This document shows, one piece after another, positions 1 to 5,351 of a stretch of 5,351 nucleotides of DNA; position 1 is the first letter of the stretch; each line of letters opens with the position of its first letter. The notes beneath the pieces were generated by a model. The model was not told the origin of the DNA, did not search any database, and saw only the letters and a program-made list of their open reading frames with translations. Source of the DNA: Thioalkalivibrio sp. Lineage in GTDB: Bacteria > Pseudomonadota > Gammaproteobacteria > Ectothiorhodospirales > Ectothiorhodospiraceae. The stretch covers positions 1 to 5,351 of the forward strand of contig PUOZ01000363.1 of NCBI GenBank assembly GCA_003553165.1. The letters run 5' to 3'. Both the position numbers and the translations under genes were made by a program.

Positions 1-369
1 CCGCCCGTGGGCCCCGCCCTCGGTCAGCGCGGCGTGAACATCATGGAGTTCTGCAAGGCGTTCAACGCCGCGACGCAGGGCGTCGAACCGGGGCTGCCCA
101 TCCCCGTCGTGATCACCGTGTATTCGGACCGCAGTTTCACCTTCATCACCAAGACCCCTCCTGCGGCGGTCCTGCTGAAGAAGGCCGCCGGCATAACGAG
201 CGGATCTGGCACTCCCAACACCAAGAAGGTGGGCACCGTGACCCGCGAGCAGCTTGAGGAAATCGCGCGCACCAAGGAACCGGATCTCACCTCGGGCGAT
301 CTGGAGGCGGCGGTACGCACGATTGCTGGCAGCGCGCGCAGCATGGGTCTTGAAGTGGAGGGTCTCTGA
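1..369 (+). CDS. rplK: 50S ribosomal protein L11, 5'-truncated by window edge
   Basis: L11 binds the GTPase-associated region of 23S rRNA at the base of the L7/L12 stalk and takes part in elongation-factor turnover and in the RelA stringent response. The window enters the gene at the proline pair of the N-terminal domain ([11 protein letters not shown]), about residue 22 of a protein that is 142 residues in E. coli, so about 21 codons lie upstream. The reading frame begins at base 1. The GTG at position 7 is an internal valine and not a start. Visible landmarks are the proline-rich linker region that thiopeptide antibiotics contact, the lysine of FCKAFNA (a PrmA trimethylation site in E. coli), and the complete C-terminal RNA-binding domain from about [14 protein letters not shown] to the TGA stop. 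122 codons are present and intact, and the C-terminus (EVEGL) is only one or two residues longer than in E. coli. Identification is certain; the only loss is the window edge. Confidence 0.98.
   Translation, partial: PPVGPALGQRGVNIMEFCKAFNAATQGVEPGLPIPVVITVYSDRSFTFITKTPPAAVLLKKAAGITSGSGTPNTKKVGTVTREQLEEIARTKEPDLTSGDLEAAVRTIAGSARSMGLEVEGL
357..362 (+). promoter_or_regulatory. Shine-Dalgarno of rplA inside the rplK 3' end
   Basis: GGAGGG lies in the last codons of rplK, 8 bases before the rplA ATG at 371. Because it is inside the upstream gene and only one base separates the stop and start codons, translation of rplA is probably coupled to that of rplK. In E. coli, L1 represses this pair at the rplK leader, which is outside this window. 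Confidence 0.8.
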
Positions 370-370
370 G

Positions 371-1066
371 ATGGCAAAGTTGTCCAAGCGATTGAAGACG
401 ATTCGCGAAAAGATCCGCCCCGGCCAGGCCCTTCCGGCCACCGAGGCCTTCGATCTGCTGCGCGAGGTTTCCAAGGTCAAGTTCCGTGAGTCGGTGGACG
501 TCTCGGTGAACCTCGGCGTCGATCCCCGCAAGTCCGACCAGGTCGTGCGCGGCTCCACCGTGCTGCCCAATGGCACCGGCAAGACGGTCCGGGTTGCGGT
601 CTTCACCCAGGGCGCCAACGCCGATGCGGCCCGCGAGGCCGGTGCCGACGTTGTCGGCATGGACGATCTCGCGGAGCAGGTGCGCGCGGGTGAACTCAAT
701 TTCGACGTCGTGATCGCCTCCCCGGACGCGATGCGGGTCGTCGGACAGCTGGGCCAGATCCTCGGCCCGCGCGGTCTGATGCCGAACCCCAAGGTGGGGA
801 CTGTCACGCCCGACGTCGCGACCGCGGTCAGGAACGCCAAGGGTGGACAGGTGCGCTACCGGACCGACAAGGGCGGCATCATTCACTGCTCCATCGGTGC
901 CGTCGACTTCGAGAGCCAGGCGCTGGCGGAAAACCTGGATGCATTGCTGGCAGACCTGATGAAGCTGAAGCCGTCCACCTCCAAGGGGATCTATGTGCGT
1001 CGGGTGACGGTCTCTTCCACGATGGGTCCGGGCCTGCAGATCGATTCGTCCACCCTGAAGCTGTAA
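371..1066 (+). CDS. rplA: 50S ribosomal protein L1
   Basis: L1 forms the mobile stalk of the large subunit beside the E site, where it helps deacylated tRNA leave. In enterobacteria, free L1 also represses translation of its own rplK-rplA mRNA. The product is 231 residues (234 in E. coli) and starts [14 protein letters not shown], which fits the family start. An open frame upstream extends to 254, but the Shine-Dalgarno at 357-362 and the family alignment support ATG 371. Domain I residues [21 protein letters not shown] are visible early. The signature loop [19 protein letters not shown] falls at residues 130-148, followed by [15 protein letters not shown], and the [10 protein letters not shown] and STMGPG segments lie near the end as in E. 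coli. The C-terminus is shorter than in E. coli, ending SSTLKL. Position directly after rplK is the standard order. No frameshift or missing core motif was seen. Confidence 0.99.
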   Translation: MAKLSKRLKTIREKIRPGQALPATEAFDLLREVSKVKFRESVDVSVNLGVDPRKSDQVVRGSTVLPNGTGKTVRVAVFTQGANADAAREAGADVVGMDDLAEQVRAGELNFDVVIASPDAMRVVGQLGQILGPRGLMPNPKVGTVTPDVATAVRNAKGGQVRYRTDKGGIIHCSIGAVDFESQALAENLDALLADLMKLKPSTSKGIYVRRVTVSSTMGPGLQIDSSTLKL

Positions 1067-1090
1067 ACGAGTTTCGCAAGTTTGGGTCGG

Positions 1091-1111
1091 CCGCCACCCC
1101 CGAGGTGGCGG
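1091..1111 (+). other. GC-rich hairpin just after rplA
   Basis: CCGCCACC (1091-1098) and GGTGGCGG (1104-1111) form a perfect 8-bp inverted repeat with a 5-base loop, 25 bases after the rplA stop. TTGG at 1082-1085 can pair with CCAA at 1117-1120 to lengthen it with an internal loop. There is no T-tract behind it, so a classical intrinsic terminator is unlikely. It may protect the rplKA mRNA 3' end, be a processing site, or be the first helix of the L10 leader. Confidence 0.6.
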
Positions 1112-1216
1112 GCCATCCAAGACCGCAGGCGCGGCACGCCGCTTAAAACCGAAAAGCCTGCGCAGATGGTGTCAGCCCGATTCAGGAATGTCCTGCGGCG
1201 GGAAGCACCACAAGCC

Positions 1217-1236
1217 CCGGGGGAAAGTCTCCCCGG
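1217..1236 (+). other. GC-rich hairpin in the rplJ leader, possible attenuator
   Basis: CCGGGG (1217-1222) pairs perfectly with CCCCGG (1231-1236). A further G.T wobble (1223/1230) leaves the six-base loop AAAGTC. The stem is followed by only three T residues (TTTGTAAC), so it resembles a weak intrinsic terminator rather than a full one. In Firmicutes the L10 leader controls a terminator, whereas in E. coli control is translational; this hairpin could be a leader domain or a leaky attenuator. Confidence 0.5.
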
Positions 1237-1244
1237 TTTGTAAC

Positions 1245-1266
1245 GATCGCCAGGATATGGGCGATC
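1245..1266 (+). other. Hairpin immediately upstream of the rplJ ribosome-binding site
   Basis: GATCGCC (1245-1251) and GGCGATC (1260-1266) form a perfect 7-bp inverted repeat with an 8-base loop (AGGATATG). It ends five bases before the GGAGG of rplJ and leaves the Shine-Dalgarno unpaired. It could act as a spacer or standby structure that keeps the ribosome-binding site open, or be part of the repression switch. No T-tract follows, so it is not a terminator. Confidence 0.6.
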
Positions 1267-1271
1267 ACAAC

Positions 1272-1276
1272 GGAGG
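1272..1276 (+). promoter_or_regulatory. Shine-Dalgarno of rplJ, decides the GTG start
   Basis: GGAGG lies nine bases before the GTG at 1286 and fifteen before the in-frame ATG at 1292. The spacing favours GTG. The resulting N-terminus MAMNLDDKK also aligns with the E. coli start MALNLQDKQ. Confidence 0.85.
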
Positions 1277-1285
1277 AAAGTCAAC

Positions 1286-1816
1286 GTGGCTATGAATCTC
1301 GATGACAAGAAGGTCGTTGTCTCGGAACTGGCCGCGGTAGCTGCCTCGGCGCATTCCGCCATTGCAGCGGAATATCGTGGTTTGTCGGTGAGCCAGATGA
1401 CCGAACTGCGCAAGCAGGCGCGGTCGTCCGGTGTCTACCTGCGGGTAGTGAAGAACACCCTGGCCCGGCGTGCGGTGGAAGGCACTGATTTCGAATGCAT
1501 GCAGCAGGGCCTGGTTGGGCCTCTGGTGCTGGCATTCAGTCAGGACGAGCCTGGTGCCGCCGCCCGCCTGATGAAGGACTTCACCAAGAACCACGAGAAG
1601 CTGCAAGTCAAGCTGGTGTCCTTTGGTGGGCAGATGCTGGGTGCGGGCGATCTCGATCGCCTGGCCCAGATGCCGACCCGTGATCAAGCCATCAGTCTGC
1701 TGATGGCCGTGATGAAGGCCCCGCTCGACAAGTTCGCCCGCACCCTCAACGAGGTCCCGGGCAAGCTGGTGCGCACCGTCGCAGCGATCCGTGATCAAAA
1801 GCAGGCAGCCGCCTGA
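1286..1816 (+). CDS. rplJ: 50S ribosomal protein L10 (stalk base, P0-like), GTG start
   Basis: L10 anchors the L7/L12 dimers to 23S rRNA beside L11 and, bound to L12, represses its own mRNA. The product is 176 residues. The N-terminal rRNA-binding domain is recognisable from MTELRKQARSSGVYLRVVKN, TLARRAVEGTDFEC and the GAAARLMKDF region. The C-terminal part (about residues 131-176) is the long helix that carries L12. The protein is about 11 residues longer than E. coli L10 (165), and the extra length sits in this helix. DKFARTLNEVP (148-158) is followed by the similar GKLVRTVAAIR (159-169), as if one L12-binding segment had been added. This predicts three rather than two L12 dimers. The GTG start is chosen from the Shine-Dalgarno at 1272-1276 and from family alignment. 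The gene is followed by rplL after 44 bp, and the two are expected to be cotranscribed and translationally coupled. Confidence 0.99.
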   Translation: MAMNLDDKKVVVSELAAVAASAHSAIAAEYRGLSVSQMTELRKQARSSGVYLRVVKNTLARRAVEGTDFECMQQGLVGPLVLAFSQDEPGAAARLMKDFTKNHEKLQVKLVSFGGQMLGAGDLDRLAQMPTRDQAISLLMAVMKAPLDKFARTLNEVPGKLVRTVAAIRDQKQAAA

Positions 1817-1848
1817 AACATTTCTGAATAGCCGGGCGGTAGCCCATT

Positions 1849-1853
1849 AGGAG
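1849..1853 (+). promoter_or_regulatory. Shine-Dalgarno of rplL
   Basis: AGGAG lies seven bases before the ATG at 1861 in an A-rich context (TTAGGAGAATCAAG). It combines a near-ideal Shine-Dalgarno with an ATG start, compared with GTG for rplJ. This fits the need to make several L12 copies per L10 from the same mRNA. Confidence 0.85.
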
Positions 1854-1860
1854 AATCAAG

Positions 1861-2238
1861 ATGGCAGTTTCGAAAGAGGAAATTCTGGAGACGATCGGCA
1901 ACATGACCGTTCTCGAGATCGTCGACCTGATCAGCGCGATGGAAGAGAAGTTCGGTGTATCGGCCGCCGCCGCCGTGGCTGCGGCTCCGGCCGCCGCCGC
2001 TGCCGAGGCCGCCGCGGAAGAGGTCAAGGACGAGTTCAACGTCGTGATGACCAGCTTCGGCGCGAACAAGGTCGGCGTGATCAAGGTTGTGCGTGCCCTG
2101 ACCGGACTTGGCCTGAAGGAGGCCAAGGACATGGTCGAAGGCGTGCCGGCCACCGTGAAGGAAGATGCCAGCAAGGATGAAGCCGAGAAAATGAAGAAGG
2201 AACTCGAAGAGGCCGGCGCTTCCGTCGAGTTGAAGTAA
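1861..2238 (+). CDS. rplL: 50S ribosomal protein L7/L12
   Basis: L7/L12 is the only multicopy ribosomal protein. Its dimers bind the L10 helix and recruit and activate the translational GTPases (EF-Tu, EF-G, IF2, RF3). The product is 125 residues against 121 in E. coli. Residues 1-33 form the N-terminal dimerisation and L10-binding domain ([20 protein letters not shown]). Residues 34-54 are a flexible hinge made almost entirely of alanine with one proline and a few glutamates. Residues 55-125 are the globular C-terminal domain with the factor-binding face ([20 protein letters not shown], then EAKDMVE). The glycines and lysines of this face are all present. The hinge is coded by GCN runs rich in GCC, a low-complexity stretch that could change length by slippage. 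The second codon is alanine, and Ser4 follows as in E. coli numbering. Position between rplJ and rpoB is standard. Confidence 0.99.
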   Translation: MAVSKEEILETIGNMTVLEIVDLISAMEEKFGVSAAAAVAAAPAAAAAEAAAEEVKDEFNVVMTSFGANKVGVIKVVRALTGLGLKEAKDMVEGVPATVKEDASKDEAEKMKKELEEAGASVELK

Positions 2239-2254
2239 GGCGTTTCTGTACGTT

Positions 2255-2276
2255 GTTTCGTGACCTAGTCCGAAAC
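2255..2276 (+). other. Hairpin 1 between rplL and rpoB
   Basis: GTTTCG (2255-2260) pairs with CGAAAC (2271-2276). Inside it GAC (2262-2264) pairs with GTC (2268-2270), with one bulged T at 2261 and the loop CTA. This gives nine base pairs starting 16 bases after the rplL stop. Such a structure could stabilise the 3' end of the rplL message. Confidence 0.6.
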
Positions 2277-2278
2277 CG

Positions 2279-2310
2279 CAAGGCTGGCGGCCGCAAGACC
2301 GCCAGCCTTG
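2279..2310 (+). terminator. Strong hairpin, candidate rplL-rpoB attenuator
   Basis: CAAGGCTGGCGG (2279-2290) and CCGCCAGCCTTG (2299-2310) form a perfect 12-bp stem with the 8-base loop CCGCAAGA, the strongest inverted repeat in the window. Its location equals that of the E. coli rplL-rpoB attenuator. The following bases are GCCCGTGG with no T-tract, so by itself it should be a poor intrinsic terminator. Partial termination, a pause, or a processing/RNase III site are all possible. The hairpin is seen; the function is inferred. Confidence 0.6.
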
Positions 2311-2313
2311 GCC

Positions 2314-2331
2314 CGTGGCGGTGACGCCGCG
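2314..2331 (+). other. Hairpin 3 with GNRA-type loop before rpoB
   Basis: CGTGGCG (2314-2320) pairs with CGCCGCG (2325-2331), seven pairs including one G.T wobble, around the tetraloop GTGA, which fits the GNRA class. It ends 35 bases before the rpoB start and leaves the ribosome-binding site free. Short GC-rich repeats are common by chance in such DNA, so confidence is moderate. Confidence 0.45.
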
Positions 2332-2356
2332 CCGCCCGATGACCCCTGTTGCAGTC

Positions 2357-2360
2357 GAGG
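2357..2360 (+). promoter_or_regulatory. Shine-Dalgarno of rpoB
   Basis: GAGG lies six bases before the ATG at 2367. It is shorter than the sites of rplA, rplJ and rplL. This agrees with the lower amount of beta needed per operon transcript. Confidence 0.7.
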
Positions 2361-2366
2361 TATCCC

Positions 2367-5351
<2,985 letters not shown>

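Larger units (their letters stand above)
1067..1285 (+). promoter_or_regulatory. rplA-rplJ intergenic leader, candidate L10(L12) autoregulatory RNA
   Basis: This 219-bp gap holds no gene but is dense in inverted repeats. In the core (about 1117-1210), CGCAGGC at 1124-1130 pairs perfectly with GCCTGCG at 1156-1162, enclosing a small GCGG/CCGC hairpin (1131-1134 with 1139-1142). TGGTG at 1167-1171 pairs with CACCA at 1206-1210, enclosing CCCG/CGGG (1176-1179 with 1199-1202) and CAGGA/TCCTG (1183-1187 with 1191-1195). GA at 1121-1122 opposite GA at 1165-1166, next to the 7-bp stem, could form tandem G.A pairs as in a kink-turn. Known biology: in E. coli and many other bacteria the L10-L12 complex binds the rplJ leader (Rfam family L10_leader, kink-turn containing) and represses rplJL. 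From memory, the strings AAGACCG, CTTAAA and CGCAGATGGTG recur in pseudomonad rplJ leaders. Location and fold agree; assignment remains an inference without a covariance-model hit. I could not support a promoter in this gap, although E. coli has one in this neighbourhood. Confidence 0.75.
2239..2366 (+). promoter_or_regulatory. rplL-rpoB intergenic region with three consecutive hairpins
   Basis: This 128-bp gap contains no gene. It is almost filled by three inverted repeats at 2255-2276, 2279-2310 and 2314-2331, separated by 2 and 3 bases. In E. coli the same gap holds an attenuator that stops most transcripts and an RNase III cleavage site, which together lower rpoBC expression relative to rplJL. 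Position and structure suggest the same role here. No promoter with convincing -35/-10 boxes was seen. Confidence 0.7.

Noticed and set aside
254..370. Upstream extension of the rplA reading frame
   Set aside because: It overlaps the conserved rplK C-terminus in another frame. The Shine-Dalgarno at 357-362 and the family N-terminus MAKLSKR place the start at 371.
287..1120. A 277-codon minus-strand open frame opposite rplA
   Set aside because: It is antisense to a fully conserved rplA and shows no recognisable protein features.
1067..1285. A sigma70 promoter for rplJ, as known upstream of rplJ in E. coli
   Set aside because: No pair of -35 and -10 boxes with acceptable match and spacing was found. 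Weak AT-rich hexamers such as TAAAAC near 1144 lack a partner.

Overview
This window is a stretch of the conserved bacterial ribosomal-protein/RNA-polymerase operon, in the order rplK(partial)-rplA-rplJ-rplL-rpoB(partial), all on the + strand. The proteins match, residue for residue over long stretches, the gammaproteobacterial versions of L11, L1, L10, L7/L12 and the RNA polymerase beta subunit that I know from memory. DNA is GC-rich, with strong G/C preference at third codon positions. RpoB begins [18 protein letters not shown] and carries the proteobacterial beta-lobe insertion. Together this suggests a high-GC gammaproteobacterium, possibly of the Chromatiales/Ectothiorhodospiraceae kind. 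The order-level guess is an inference and is not proven here.

Layout: 1-369 is the 3' part of rplK, lacking about the first 21 codons. rplA (371-1066) follows with one base between stop and start. A 219-bp gap (1067-1285) holds a series of hairpins that I read as the L10(L12) autoregulatory leader, ending in a strong Shine-Dalgarno and a GTG start for rplJ (1286-1816). A 44-bp gap leads to rplL (1861-2238). A 128-bp gap (2239-2366) with three consecutive hairpins lies before rpoB, which starts at 2367 and runs open for 995 codons off the right edge.

How the genes work together: L11, L10 and L7/L12 build the GTPase-associated stalk of the 50S subunit, L1 builds the opposite stalk at the E site, and beta is half of the RNA polymerase active centre. 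The two long gaps lie where the known operon switches expression level: translational feedback by the L10-L12 complex before rplJ, and attenuation/processing between the very highly expressed rplL and the less expressed rpoB. The sequence shows folded-RNA potential at both places.

I see no mobile element, CRISPR array, tRNA/rRNA gene, toxin or defence gene, and no sign of horizontal transfer. This is a core housekeeping region. The most interesting points are the long C-terminal helix of L10, which looks like an internally duplicated L12-binding segment and predicts three L12 dimers per ribosome, and the RNA structures in the two intergenic gaps.
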